DNA of 17,683 nucleotides from an uncultured Nocardioides sp. (GTDB lineage: Bacteria; Actinomycetota; Actinomycetes; Propionibacteriales; Nocardioidaceae), in assembly GCF_946885725.1 (NCBI RefSeq), contig NZ_CAMPGZ010000078.1:1-17683 (forward strand), in the 5' to 3' direction. The translations under genes were made by a program, and so were the position numbers. Positions 7,401 to 14,283 of the stretch are shown piece after piece. The first letter of the stretch is position 1, and the number at the start of each line of letters is the position of its first letter. The notes beneath the pieces are model-generated. The model saw nothing but the letters and a program-made list of their open reading frames with translations, did no database searches and was not told the origin of the DNA.

Positions 7401-7426
7401 CCCGAGAATTGGACTCAGTTCTCGGG
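7401..7426 (-). terminator. Hairpin spanning the CoA-transferase stop codon
   Basis: CCCGAGAA (7401-7408) and TTCTCGGG (7419-7426) form a perfect 8-bp stem with a 10-base loop that contains the TGA of the CoA-transferase gene (7415-7417). On the minus strand the stem is followed by AAAA, not a T-run, so it is not a standard intrinsic terminator for that gene. It may protect the 3' end of the transcript or be a chance structure. Confidence 0.4.
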
Positions 7427-8578
7427 GCCGGGCTCATTCAGCCAGGCCCGGACCGCGTCGTCGTGCTCGCCGAGGCGCGGCGGCGGCAGGTGGGTGGGCC
7501 GGGCACCGGCGTAGGCGTTGTCGTCGAACCGCAGCGGCGGGCCGGGCAGCTCGACGGGGCCGAGCGTCGGGTGCTCGACCTCGATGACCAGGCCCTGGGA
7601 GCGGGTCTGGTCCCAGGTGTAGACGTCGTCGAGCGTGCGCACCTTGCCCGCCGGGATGCCGAGCTCGGCGAGACGGCCCAGCCAGGTCTCGGCGCTCTCG
7701 GCGGAGAGCGCGGCCTCGAGCGTCTCGATCAGCTCCGTCCGGTGCCCGACCCGCTGCCCGTTGGACGCGAACCGCTCGTCGTCGATCCCGAGAAGCTTCG
7801 CCAGCGCGGCCCACTGCCGGTCGTTGCCGCAGGCGATCTGGATCGGCGCGTCGGCGGTGTGGAACAGGCCGTACGGCGCGATCGACGGGTGGTGGTTGCC
7901 GATCGCGTGCGGCACCTCGTGCGCCACCGTCCAGCGCGTGCCCTGGAACGCGTGCACGCCGACCACCGACGCGAGCAGGCTGGACCGGACCACGCGACCG
8001 CGACCGGTGCGCTCGCGCTCGTGCAGCGCGGCGACGACGCCGTACGCGCCGTACATCCCGGCGAGCAGGTCCGCGATCGGCACGCCGACGCGGGTCGGGT
8101 CGTCCGGGCCGGGGCCGGTGAGCGACATCAGCCCGGCCTCGCCCTGGGCGATCTGGTCGTAGCCGGCGCGGCCGCCCTCCGGCCCGTCGTGGCCGAAGCC
8201 GGTGATCGACAGGATCACCAGCCGCGGGTTGATCTCGTGCAGCCGCTCGACCGAGAAGCCGAGGCGGTCCAGCACGCCGGGGCGGAAGTTCTCCATCAGC
8301 ACGTCGGCCCGGGCGACGAGCCGGGCCAGGAAGTCCTTGCCCTCCTCGGACTTGAGGTCGGCGGTGACGGACTCCTTGTTGCGGTTGCAGGACATGAAGT
8401 ACGTCGAGACCCGCTCGTCCTCGGGGCCGACGAACGGCGGCCCCCACGAGCGGGACTCGTCACCGGTGCCGGGTGACTCGACCTTGATGACGCGCGCGCC
8501 GAGGTCGGCGAGCATCATCGCGGCGTGCGGTCCGGCCAGGGCGCGGGTCAGGTCGACGACCACGATGTCGTTCAGCAT
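7415..8578 (-). CDS. CaiB/BaiF family CoA-transferase (class III)
   Basis: A 387-residue class III CoA-transferase, which moves CoA between an acyl-CoA donor and a free acid through an aspartyl-CoA intermediate. The N-terminal Rossmann-like part is typical (VVDLTRALAGPHAAMMLADLGARVIKVE split around residues 7-34). The signature region has NRNKESVTADLKS, then DVLMENFRPGVLDRLGF. The catalytic aspartate is Asp170 in RVGVPIADLLAGMYG, the position of Asp169 in formyl-CoA transferase. The C-terminal part ends in the usual HPTLGPVELPGPPLRF. Length is normal. Start is ATG at 8578, which follows a -10 element by six bases and has no Shine-Dalgarno sequence. The substrate cannot be read from the sequence; relatives act on carnitine, oxalate, bile acids, succinate-linked aromatics and mesaconate. 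It may be its own transcription unit. Confidence 0.93.
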   Translation of the reverse strand: MLNDIVVVDLTRALAGPHAAMMLADLGARVIKVESPGTGDESRSWGPPFVGPEDERVSTYFMSCNRNKESVTADLKSEEGKDFLARLVARADVLMENFRPGVLDRLGFSVERLHEINPRLVILSITGFGHDGPEGGRAGYDQIAQGEAGLMSLTGPGPDDPTRVGVPIADLLAGMYGAYGVVAALHERERTGRGRVVRSSLLASVVGVHAFQGTRWTVAHEVPHAIGNHHPSIAPYGLFHTADAPIQIACGNDRQWAALAKLLGIDDERFASNGQRVGHRTELIETLEAALSAESAETWLGRLAELGIPAGKVRTLDDVYTWDQTRSQGLVIEVEHPTLGPVELPGPPLRFDDNAYAGARPTHLPPPRLGEHDDAVRAWLNEPGPEN

Positions 8579-8584
8579 CCGGCC

Positions 8585-8590
8585 ACTCTA
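8585..8590 (-). promoter_or_regulatory. -10 element (TAGAGT) for a leaderless CoA-transferase transcript
   Basis: On the minus strand TAGAGT is followed by exactly six bases and then the ATG at 8578. That is the spacing expected when transcription starts at the A of the start codon. There is no Shine-Dalgarno sequence. The promoter sits in the 38-base gap after the YCII gene. No good -35 hexamer is visible. Confidence 0.55.
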
Positions 8591-8616
8591 GGCGCACCGG
8601 CGTCGCGGACGCGGGG

Positions 8617-9000
8617 TCAGTCGTCGGGCATCGGGCGCTGGTCGCCGACGGGTCCCTGCGCCTTCGGGAACGCGAGCGTGCCGGCGGCCACCCACCACTC
8701 CATGACGTCGTACGCGAGCCGGCCGGCACGCACTGACGGGTCGTCGTCGGAGAGCCTCGCCGCGGTCGCGAGGTCGCAGGCGAAGATCGACATGCCGCGG
8801 TGGGTCTCGTCGCTCTGCTCGAGGAACGGGCCGTTGGCGACCAGCACGCCCTGCCGGACGAGCTCGGCCCGGTAAGCGAGGTGCTCCTCCTGCAGCGCAT
8901 CGAGCGCCTCCTCCGACATCTCCGGGGCGTCGTCCGGCCGCCGCAGGATGACGACGGTGCAGACGTCGAACAGGTCGGGGACGTGCGGGCTGCGGGCCAT
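8617..9000 (-). CDS. YCII-domain (YciI-like) protein
   Basis: A 127-residue protein with one YCII domain, a small dimeric alpha-beta barrel fold. Conserved features are seen in order: a first strand (FDVCTVVILRR), the helix with the invariant histidine His40 (EEHLAYRAELVRQGVLVANGP in pieces), the strand RGMSIFACD, then the acidic DDDPSVRAGR with Asp87 and the ending DVMEWWVAAGTL. A His-Asp pair is the proposed active site of the family, but most members have no known reaction. ATG at 9000 has a good upstream GAGGAA. The gene is 28 bases downstream of the PaaK-type ligase gene and probably co-transcribed. A role in aromatic-acid catabolism is suggested only by this context. The tail after residue 112 (Pro, Gly, Asp-rich) is probably disordered. 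Confidence 0.85.
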   Translation of the reverse strand: MARSPHVPDLFDVCTVVILRRPDDAPEMSEEALDALQEEHLAYRAELVRQGVLVANGPFLEQSDETHRGMSIFACDLATAARLSDDDPSVRAGRLAYDVMEWWVAAGTLAFPKAQGPVGDQRPMPDD

Positions 9001-9028
9001 GGCTGGTTCCTCAGTGTCGTCCGGGTGG

Positions 9029-10309
9029 TCAGCGTCGGCGGCGGTCGCTGATGCGGACCGCCTTGCCGAGGGAGCGCTGCAGGGCGTCGGGGTGCAGCAC
9101 CTCGACGCCGGCGGTGACGCCGATGCGGTCCTTGATCCGGCCGGCCAGCGCCGTGGCCAGTGACGGGCGGTCGATCTCGGCGACCGACGGGTGGGCCTCG
9201 ACCTGGACGGTGAGCTCGTCGAGCGACCCCGGCCGCGTGAGCACGCACAGGTAGTGCGGCGTCAGCCCCTCGATGGTGAGAATCAGCTCCTCGATCTGCG
9301 TCGGGAAGACGTTCACGCCGCGCACGATCATCATGTCGTCGGTGCGTCCGGTGACCTTCTGCATCCGCCGGAACGCCGGGTGAGCGGTGCCCGGCAGCAG
9401 CCGGGTGAGGTCGCGGGTGCGGTAGCGGATCACCGGCATCGCCTGCTTGGTGAGCGTGGTGAAGACCAGCTCGCCCTCCTCGCCGTCGGGCAGCACCTCG
9501 TGGGTCACCGGGTCGATGATCTCGGGGTAGAAGTGGTCCTCCCAGATGTGCAGCCCGTCCTGGGTCGCGCCGGACTCCTGGCTGACGCCGGGACCGATCA
9601 CCTCCGAGAGCCCGTAGATGTCGACCGCGGTGATGCCGGCGCGCTGCTCGAGATCGCGGCGCATCTCGTCGGTCCACGGCTCGGCGCCGAACACGCCGAT
9701 CTCCAGCGACGTCGACCGCGGGTCCACGCCCTGGCGGTCCATCTCGTCGAGGATCGCGAGGAAGTACGACGGCGTCACCATGATCACGCGCGGCTCGAAG
9801 TCGAGGATCAGCTGCACCTGCCGCTCGGTCATGCCGCCGCTGACCGGGACCACCGTGCAGCCGAGGCGCTCGGCGCCGTAGTGCGCGCCGAGCCCGCCGG
9901 TGAACAGGCCGTAGCCGTAGGCGACGTGCACGATGTCGCCCGGCCGCGTCCCGGCGGAGTACAGCGACCGGGCCACCACGTCGGCCCACATCGAGATGTC
10001 GTCGTTCGTGTAGCCCACGACCGTCGGCTTCCCCGTCGTACCGCTGGAGGCGTGGACGCGCACGACGTCCTTCCGCGGTACGGCGAACATCCCGAACGGG
10101 TAGTTCTGCCGCAGGTCCTCCTTGGTGGTGAACGGGAACCGCGCCAGGTCGGCGAGCGACGTGACGTCGTCCGGTTTCACGCCCGCGTCGTCGAACGCGC
10201 GGCGGTAGTGCGGCACGTGCTCGTAGACGCGGGCCAGGGTGTCGCGGAGGTTCGCCAGCTGGCCCTCGCGGAGCTCCTCCAGGGACGGGTCGGGCATCTG
10301 GAACGTCAC
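9029..10309 (-). CDS. paaK: Phenylacetate-CoA ligase (PaaK family)
   Basis: A 426-residue AMP-forming ligase that activates phenylacetate (or a similar aryl acid) to its CoA thioester with ATP. GTG at 10309 is chosen: it overlaps the thioesterase stop (GTGA) and has AGGAGG four bases upstream; the nearest ATG (10297) is too far from that site. Motifs: the P-loop HASSGTTGKPTVVGYT (86-101), the YGYGLFTGGLGAHYGAERLG segment typical of PaaK, YGLSEVIGPG (232-241), the ATP-ribose-binding Asp300 in YRTRDLTR, the hinge region GRTDDMMIVRGVNVFP (321-336) and a C-terminal lysine, Lys416, in LGKAVRI. Length is slightly shorter than most PaaK proteins (430-440). The usual paa ring-epoxidation genes are not in this window. 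Phenylacetate as substrate is inferred from family and from the adjacent PaaI. Confidence 0.92.
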   Translation of the reverse strand: MTFQMPDPSLEELREGQLANLRDTLARVYEHVPHYRRAFDDAGVKPDDVTSLADLARFPFTTKEDLRQNYPFGMFAVPRKDVVRVHASSGTTGKPTVVGYTNDDISMWADVVARSLYSAGTRPGDIVHVAYGYGLFTGGLGAHYGAERLGCTVVPVSGGMTERQVQLILDFEPRVIMVTPSYFLAILDEMDRQGVDPRSTSLEIGVFGAEPWTDEMRRDLEQRAGITAVDIYGLSEVIGPGVSQESGATQDGLHIWEDHFYPEIIDPVTHEVLPDGEEGELVFTTLTKQAMPVIRYRTRDLTRLLPGTAHPAFRRMQKVTGRTDDMMIVRGVNVFPTQIEELILTIEGLTPHYLCVLTRPGSLDELTVQVEAHPSVAEIDRPSLATALAGRIKDRIGVTAGVEVLHPDALQRSLGKAVRISDRRRR

Positions 10310-10734
10310 GGTGCCTCCTCGAAGTGTGTGCCGCGGATCTCCTTGCTGTGGCCGACGAACTCGGCGACGACGGTCTCGCCGCAGCGGACGGTGACGTCGT
10401 AGACGCCGTCGCGTCCCTCGCGGCTGCGCTCGACCGCCTCGGCGACGAGCAGGTCGCCGACCCGGGTGGGCGCCAGGAAGCGGATCTCGGCCGCCGCCGC
10501 CACCACCCGCAGGTTGTAGGAGTTGCAGGCGAACGCGAACGCCGAGTCGGCCAGCGTGAACGTGAGCCCGCCGTGGCCGATGTCCTGGCCGTTGACCATG
10601 TCGTCGCGCACGGTCATCTCCAGGGTCGCCGTGCCCGGGCCGACGTCGGTGATCTTCATGCCGAGCGCCTGGCTGGCGCGGTCGGACGCCCACATCGCGT
10701 CGGCGCTGCGGCGCGCCCGCTCCTCGGGCGTCAC
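10306..10734 (-). CDS. paaI: Hotdog-fold acyl-CoA thioesterase (PaaI family)
   Basis: A 142-residue hotdog-fold thioesterase that hydrolyses aryl- or phenylacetyl-type CoA esters, releasing CoA trapped in dead-end intermediates. The active-site signature is intact: Asn48, then GHGG at 53-56, then Asp63 in LADSAFAFACNSYN, matching the catalytic aspartate and His-Gly-Gly of PaaI. The following strand EIRFLAPTRVGD and the conserved late segment support the family. Start is GTG at 10734, overlapping the stop of the upstream GNAT gene by four bases; its own stop overlaps the PaaK start in the same way. Three genes are therefore joined by GTGA overlaps, which indicates coupled translation. Regulation is presumably from the promoter in front of the GNAT gene. 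Confidence 0.9.
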   Translation of the reverse strand: MTPEERARRSADAMWASDRASQALGMKITDVGPGTATLEMTVRDDMVNGQDIGHGGLTFTLADSAFAFACNSYNLRVVAAAAEIRFLAPTRVGDLLVAEAVERSREGRDGVYDVTVRCGETVVAEFVGHSKEIRGTHFEEAP

Positions 10735-11213
10735 GCCTCGAGCTCCTTGACCTGGAGCGAGACCAGGTGGTCGTCGTCGCCGAGCCGGCCGACCTCGACG
10801 AACCCGCGGCTCGCGTGGAAGGCGAGCGACGCGTCGTTGCGCGGCACCAGGTTGACCTCGAGCGCCAGCCGGCCGTGCTTGCGGGCGGTCTCCTCGACCT
10901 CGTCGTAGACGAAGCCGCCGAGCCCCTGGCGCCGGAAGTCCTCGTGCAGCACGATCCGGTCGAGGTAGTAGAAGTCGTCGTAGCGCTCGGCGAACCAGCG
11001 GTAGTTCTCCGAGTCGTACGCCGTACCGGGGCCGAAGGTGATCACGAAGCCGGCGAACGCGCCGTCGACCTCGAGGACGTCGACGCGGTCGGCCCAGCCC
11101 TGGATCTCGGCCAGGCGCTCGGCGCTGAGGGGTGCGAGCTTGACGACGTTGCGCTCGTTGAGCGCGAGCACGTCGTCGACGTCGGACGGGGTGATCGGTC
11201 GCAGCGTCGGCAC
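10731..11213 (-). CDS. GNAT-family N-acetyltransferase
   Basis: A 160-residue single-domain GNAT protein, expected to transfer an acetyl (or other acyl) group from its CoA ester to an amine or protein lysine. Motif A with the pyrophosphate-binding loop is clear: LDRIVLHEDFRRQGLGGFVYDEVE, with the R-R-Q-G-L-G loop at 95-99. Downstream, LEVNLVPRNDASLAFHASRGFVEVGRL is the usual motif B region with the Asn and the Phe-His segment. Start is GTG at 11213, six bases after a -10 hexamer; there is no Shine-Dalgarno sequence. It is the first gene of a probable GNAT-PaaI-PaaK-YCII unit. The substrate is unknown. Regulation of the ligase by lysine acetylation is known for other AMP-forming ligases, so a role in acylating PaaK is a possible but untested idea. 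Confidence 0.88.
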   Translation of the reverse strand: MPTLRPITPSDVDDVLALNERNVVKLAPLSAERLAEIQGWADRVDVLEVDGAFAGFVITFGPGTAYDSENYRWFAERYDDFYYLDRIVLHEDFRRQGLGGFVYDEVEETARKHGRLALEVNLVPRNDASLAFHASRGFVEVGRLGDDDHLVSLQVKELEA

Positions 11214-11219
11214 GTGCTC

Positions 11220-11249
11220 ACCCTAGGAGGTGACGCGCCGGGTGGTCAG
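11220..11249 (-). promoter_or_regulatory. Promoter of the GNAT-PaaI-PaaK-YCII unit
   Basis: On the minus strand CTGACC (11249-11244) lies 18 bases before TAGGGT (11225-11220), which is followed by six bases and then the GTG at 11213. CTGACC matches four of six positions of TTGACA. The spacing predicts a leaderless transcript. The -35 is part of a 12-bp tandem duplication that also overlaps the end of the upstream membrane-protein gene. Confidence 0.55.
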
Positions 11250-11265
11250 TGCCGTGGTCAGTGCC
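11242..11265. repeat. 12-bp perfect tandem duplication at a gene end
   Basis: GTGGTCAGTGCC occurs twice in a row (11242-11253 and 11254-11265). On the minus strand each copy contains CACTGACC. The first copy met by the ribosome carries the TGA stop of the membrane protein (11260-11258), and the second carries an in-frame second TGA 12 bases later as well as the likely -35 of the GNAT promoter. Confidence 0.95.
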
Positions 11266-12121
11266 GCCGGGCCAGACCGCCGACGGCGCCGCCGAGCAGG
11301 CCGACCACGAGCGCCACCGCCGATCCCGCCGCGACGACCGTCATCAGGGAGTAGAGCGGCTCGGTGAGCGTGTCGAAGTACGCCGCACCCGCGGGGTCCG
11401 GCACCGCCTCGGGCAGCGCCTGGAGGTAGCGCTCCCGCAGCGTCCCGAGCGCGAGCCACAGCGCGCCGAGGCCGAGCAGGGCGACGACCGCGGTGCCGGC
11501 CAGGGCCGGTCCGCGCCGGCGCGCCAGCGCGAGGCCGAGCAGGAGCAGGACCGCGGTCACGACCGGGAGCGCGCGGCCGTACTCCTTGAACAGCCGGAAC
11601 GCCGTCTGGCTGCGGCCGAGGTCCTCGGTGCTGCCGATGGGGTACGTCGTGTCGGTCTTCGGGATCGCACCGCCGAACGGGAGGCCGGCCTTGTCGACCT
11701 CCTTGCGCACCGCGGCGCCGAGCGGTCCGAGGCGCAGCTCGACCGTCGAGTCGGCGTTGGCGCGCACGCTCTCGGACTCACCGGAGAGCGCGCCGACGAG
11801 CTGCTTGTGCGCGACGCGGTTGGACTTCTTCCACGCTTTCTCGAACGCCGGCCCCTCGACGACGGCTCCCGCGGCGCGTCGTACCAGCGGTTCGACCTGG
11901 TCGGCGATGCCGGGAGGTACGACGCCGAGCGACTCGGTGGTCTCGGCGACCAGCTTGGCGCGGACGGCGTCCTGCACGTCGGGGTCCTTGGCCAGCGGCG
12001 CGACGGTTTCGACGTACTCGTCTCGCGGCACGACCGTGTCGCGCAGCCACCAGCCCGCGGTCGACGCGGGGACCATGAGGCCGGCGATCAGGAGGACGAC
12101 GAACGCGGCGAGGCTGCGCAT
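11258..12121 (-). CDS. Membrane protein with four predicted transmembrane segments
   Basis: A 287-residue membrane protein of unknown function; I do not recognise a named family. A hydrophobic N-terminal segment (residues 5-24, MRSLAAFVVLLIAGLMVPAS) is a membrane anchor or signal anchor. It is followed by about 155 residues of soluble, charged sequence starting DTVVPRDEYVETVAPLAKD, which is probably outside the membrane. Three further hydrophobic segments follow at about 184-200, 205-226 and 258-283, the last ending in a Gly-rich stretch and RRH. Its ATG shares one base with the TGA of the S10 peptidase gene (TGATG), so the two are probably translated together. This suggests a shared role, for example processing or anchoring, but there is no direct evidence. 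Similar anchor-plus-extracellular-domain proteins are common and uncharacterised in actinobacteria. Confidence 0.82.
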   Translation of the reverse strand: MRSLAAFVVLLIAGLMVPASTAGWWLRDTVVPRDEYVETVAPLAKDPDVQDAVRAKLVAETTESLGVVPPGIADQVEPLVRRAAGAVVEGPAFEKAWKKSNRVAHKQLVGALSGESESVRANADSTVELRLGPLGAAVRKEVDKAGLPFGGAIPKTDTTYPIGSTEDLGRSQTAFRLFKEYGRALPVVTAVLLLLGLALARRRGPALAGTAVVALLGLGALWLALGTLRERYLQALPEAVPDPAGAAYFDTLTEPLYSLMTVVAAGSAVALVVGLLGGAVGGLARRH

Positions 12122-13647
12122 CAGCCGCGCGCCGCTCGCGTCACGAAGTCCGTGAGGTCCTTGCTCTGCTGCAGCCGACTGGGCTCGTGGACGTACATCA
12201 TGTGGCCGGCCTCGTAGTAGCGGTGCTCGATGTTGGCGCGCAGCTCCTCGGGGATGCGGAGGTGGGCGAAGACGTCCTCGGCGGCGAAGTGCGGCGTCGC
12301 GCCGTCGTAGTAGCCGTAGGCGACGTGGACCTTCAGGTGCGGGTTCTGCCGCATCGCGCGCTCGAGCTTGGGCGTGACGTCGACGGGGCGGCCCTCGAAG
12401 TCCTTGTAGGACCACGGCTGCACGCGCCTCGAGATCTGCTCGTAGGGCAGGTCGTTGGCGTACTCGAGCTCGTCGCGGACGTAGTGGTTGAACGCCGCGG
12501 CGTACGGGCCGGAGATCGCGTCGTGCGACGGGTCGGCGTCCATGTGCTCGGCGATCGCGCTGGCGGCCGGGCCGCTGAACCGGCCGTCGAGCCGTCCGGC
12601 CGTGCGGCGCTCGTCGCGCAGCAGCTCGCCGAAGAACCGCCAGTGCTCGATGCGCAGGTCCGCCCGGTCGACGTACTCCTCGGTGAGACCGGTGAGCGAG
12701 GCGATCTTGCGGACGGCGGCGGCGCGCTCCTTGGCGGTGAGCCGGTCGCCGCGGGCGAGGACGCGCTGGTACTCGCCCGAGGCGTACTCCTCGGCGTCCT
12801 TCAGCGTCGCGCGCAGCGACCGCTTCGCGCCCTTGCCGTGGTAGTGCGCGATGGCGGCGTACGTCGGGAGGTAGAGCGCGTGCGCCTTGTCGTTGCGCTG
12901 GTCCTGGAAGTCGATGGTGGAGAAGTCGAGCACGCTCGAGATCAGCATCAGCCCGTTGAGGAACATGCCGTGCCGCGTCTGGAGGTGCTCGGCGAGCGCG
13001 GCGCCGCGCGTGGTGCCGTAGGACTCGCCGGCGACGAACTTCGGCGACATCCAGCGCTTGTTGCGGCTGGTCCAGATCCGGATGATCTCGCCGACCGACT
13101 CGATATCGCCCTGGTAGCCGTGGAACGGCTCCGGCTTGGTGTCCTCGAGCGTGCGGGAGTAGCCCGTCGACACCGGGTCGATGAACACCAGGTCGGAGAC
13201 GGCCAGCAGCGACTCGGCGTTGTCGGCGAGGGCGTACGGCGGCGGCAGCAGGTTGCCGACGTCGCCCATCAGCACCCGGCGCGGACCGAGCAGTCCGAGG
13301 TGCAGCCACACCGACGACGACCCCGGGCCGCCGTTGAACGCGAACGTGACGGGCCGCCGCTCGCCCTCGGGGGCGTCCGCGACGTACGCGATGATCGAGA
13401 CCTCGGCCTTGGGCTTGTAGCCCTTGAACGTGCCGTCCTCGTAGACCTCGTCGTGCAGCACCATCCGTCCCGCGGTGGCGGTGTAAGCGAGGGTGCGACG
13501 CCCGACCCTCAGCTCGTGCCGGGTCGACACCAGGTCGTCGGTCGGCTCCTTCGGCTTCTCGCCGGGCTTCTGGTCGGTTGCCTTGTCGGCGGCCTTGGCG
13601 TCGTCCGCGGGCTTCTCGTCCTGCTTCTGCTCCGTCACGCGGGCCAC
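12121..13647 (-). CDS. Peptidase S10 family serine carboxypeptidase
   Basis: A serine carboxypeptidase (508 residues from GTG 13647) that would remove C-terminal amino acids. The S10 pattern is complete: oxyanion-loop FAFNGGPGSSSVW (103-114), nucleophile Ser209 in GESYGT, Asp448 in YGYYDGATPH and His482 in EAGHMMYVH. Residues 1-40 are a low-complexity tail rich in Lys, Asp, Glu, Ala and Gln with no hydrophobic core, so there is no recognisable signal peptide. S10 enzymes usually act outside the cytoplasm or in the vacuole, so location is an open question. The start is uncertain: a second GTG at 13638 lies seven bases after TACTGT and would give 505 residues. The gene follows the pentapeptide gene by 36 bases and overlaps the membrane-protein gene by one. 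Confidence 0.9.
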   Translation of the reverse strand: MARVTEQKQDEKPADDAKAADKATDQKPGEKPKEPTDDLVSTRHELRVGRRTLAYTATAGRMVLHDEVYEDGTFKGYKPKAEVSIIAYVADAPEGERRPVTFAFNGGPGSSSVWLHLGLLGPRRVLMGDVGNLLPPPYALADNAESLLAVSDLVFIDPVSTGYSRTLEDTKPEPFHGYQGDIESVGEIIRIWTSRNKRWMSPKFVAGESYGTTRGAALAEHLQTRHGMFLNGLMLISSVLDFSTIDFQDQRNDKAHALYLPTYAAIAHYHGKGAKRSLRATLKDAEEYASGEYQRVLARGDRLTAKERAAAVRKIASLTGLTEEYVDRADLRIEHWRFFGELLRDERRTAGRLDGRFSGPAASAIAEHMDADPSHDAISGPYAAAFNHYVRDELEYANDLPYEQISRRVQPWSYKDFEGRPVDVTPKLERAMRQNPHLKVHVAYGYYDGATPHFAAEDVFAHLRIPEELRANIEHRYYEAGHMMYVHEPSRLQQSKDLTDFVTRAARG

Positions 13648-13651
13648 AGTA
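13646..13651 (-). promoter_or_regulatory. Possible -10 element (TACTGT) for the S10 peptidase
   Basis: On the minus strand TACTGT fits TANNNT and is followed by seven bases and then the GTG at 13638. It overlaps the longer start candidate at 13647, so if it is used the shorter protein is made from a leaderless transcript. The spacing is one base longer than at the other sites in this window. Confidence 0.3.
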
Positions 13652-13683
13652 ACGACCGGCTGATGGTGGTTCGGACCGGGCGC

Positions 13684-14283
13684 TCAGGCCTCGACGACGG
13701 CTCCGTGCATCTCGGCCAGGTGCACCGCGCCGGCCAGGTCGAGCCGTGTGCCGGACAGCCGCGCCAGGTGCAGGTCCGTGCCGTCGAGCCGCGCCCCGCG
13801 CAGGTCGACCCCGGACAGGTCGGTGCCCCGCAGCGTCGCCCGCGAGAGGTCGCAGCCGTTCAGTGACGACCCGGTCAGGTCGGAGTCGGCGAGGTCGGCC
13901 TCCGCCAGCGAGACGCCGTCGAGCACCAGCCCGCTGAGCTTCGCGCCGCGGATCGTCACGCCGTGCCACCGCCCGCCGGTGACCGTCATCGGCCGCAGCG
14001 TGCACTCGACGAACACCGTGCCGTCGAGCTTGCAGCCGTCGAGCGTCGCGCCGAAGAACGACGTCCGCCGGACGTCGCAGGCGACGAACGCCGTACCGGC
14101 GTGCGACGAGGCGTTGAAACGGCAGTTCGAGAGCTCGCACGACTCGAACGTGGCACCGCGCGACGTCGAGTCGGTCAGGTCGACGTCGCGGAACGAGCAC
14201 CCGCGGTAGGTGCGGCCGGTCAGGTCCTCGCCGTACCAGTCCTCGTCGCTGAACTTCTGGTCCTCGAACACCTCGTCGGTCAT
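13684..14283 (-). CDS. Pentapeptide-repeat protein, MfpA/Qnr-like
   Basis: A 199-residue protein made almost wholly of pentapeptide repeats, a fold that forms a square right-handed beta-helix. From residue 6 to 181 nearly every fifth residue is Leu, Phe, Trp, Val, Ile or Tyr (exceptions Ser41 and His61), giving about 36 pentapeptides, or nine coils, without a phase break. The sequence from 111 on is the most regular (A/T-D-L-x-G type). The end, LDLAGAVHLAEMHGAVVEA, resembles the C-terminal dimerisation segment of MfpA. Acidic residues outnumber basic ones by about 31 to 19. MfpA and Qnr mimic DNA and bind gyrase, protecting against quinolones; this role is inferred from fold and size only, and other pentapeptide proteins have no known function. 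ATG at 14283 has a weak GGCGGG upstream. Confidence 0.9.
   Translation of the reverse strand: MTDEVFEDQKFSDEDWYGEDLTGRTYRGCSFRDVDLTDSTSRGATFESCELSNCRFNASSHAGTAFVACDVRRTSFFGATLDGCKLDGTVFVECTLRPMTVTGGRWHGVTIRGAKLSGLVLDGVSLAEADLADSDLTGSSLNGCDLSRATLRGTDLSGVDLRGARLDGTDLHLARLSGTRLDLAGAVHLAEMHGAVVEA

Larger units (their letters stand above)
7141..7414 (-). other. Structured 274-bp intergenic leader between CoA-transferase and carboxyltransferase genes
   Basis: The longest gap inside the minus-strand gene series. Reading on the minus strand it contains, in order: a hairpin over the CoA-transferase stop, a possible short reading frame (GTG-poor, ATG at 7379 or 7346), a perfect 14-bp hairpin, and four 13-bp repeats ending about 47 bases before the carboxyltransferase ATG. 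The short frame ends at 7137 with an ATGA overlap to that ATG, but its third codon positions are much less G/C-biased than those of its neighbours and the repeats run through it out of phase. I therefore treat the region as a non-coding leader or promoter region. Confidence 0.5.

Noticed and set aside
7141..7437. N-terminal extension of the carboxyltransferase to 601 residues
   Set aside because: It would run through the 13-bp repeats, the 14-bp hairpin and the end of the CoA-transferase gene, and its sequence (Arg, Pro, Ser-rich) resembles no carboxyltransferase N-terminus.
12187..13866. Long plus-strand open frame opposite the S10 peptidase
   Set aside because: Asp/Val/Arg/Gly-rich antisense translation typical of high-GC DNA, with no motif; the minus-strand frame has a full catalytic triad.
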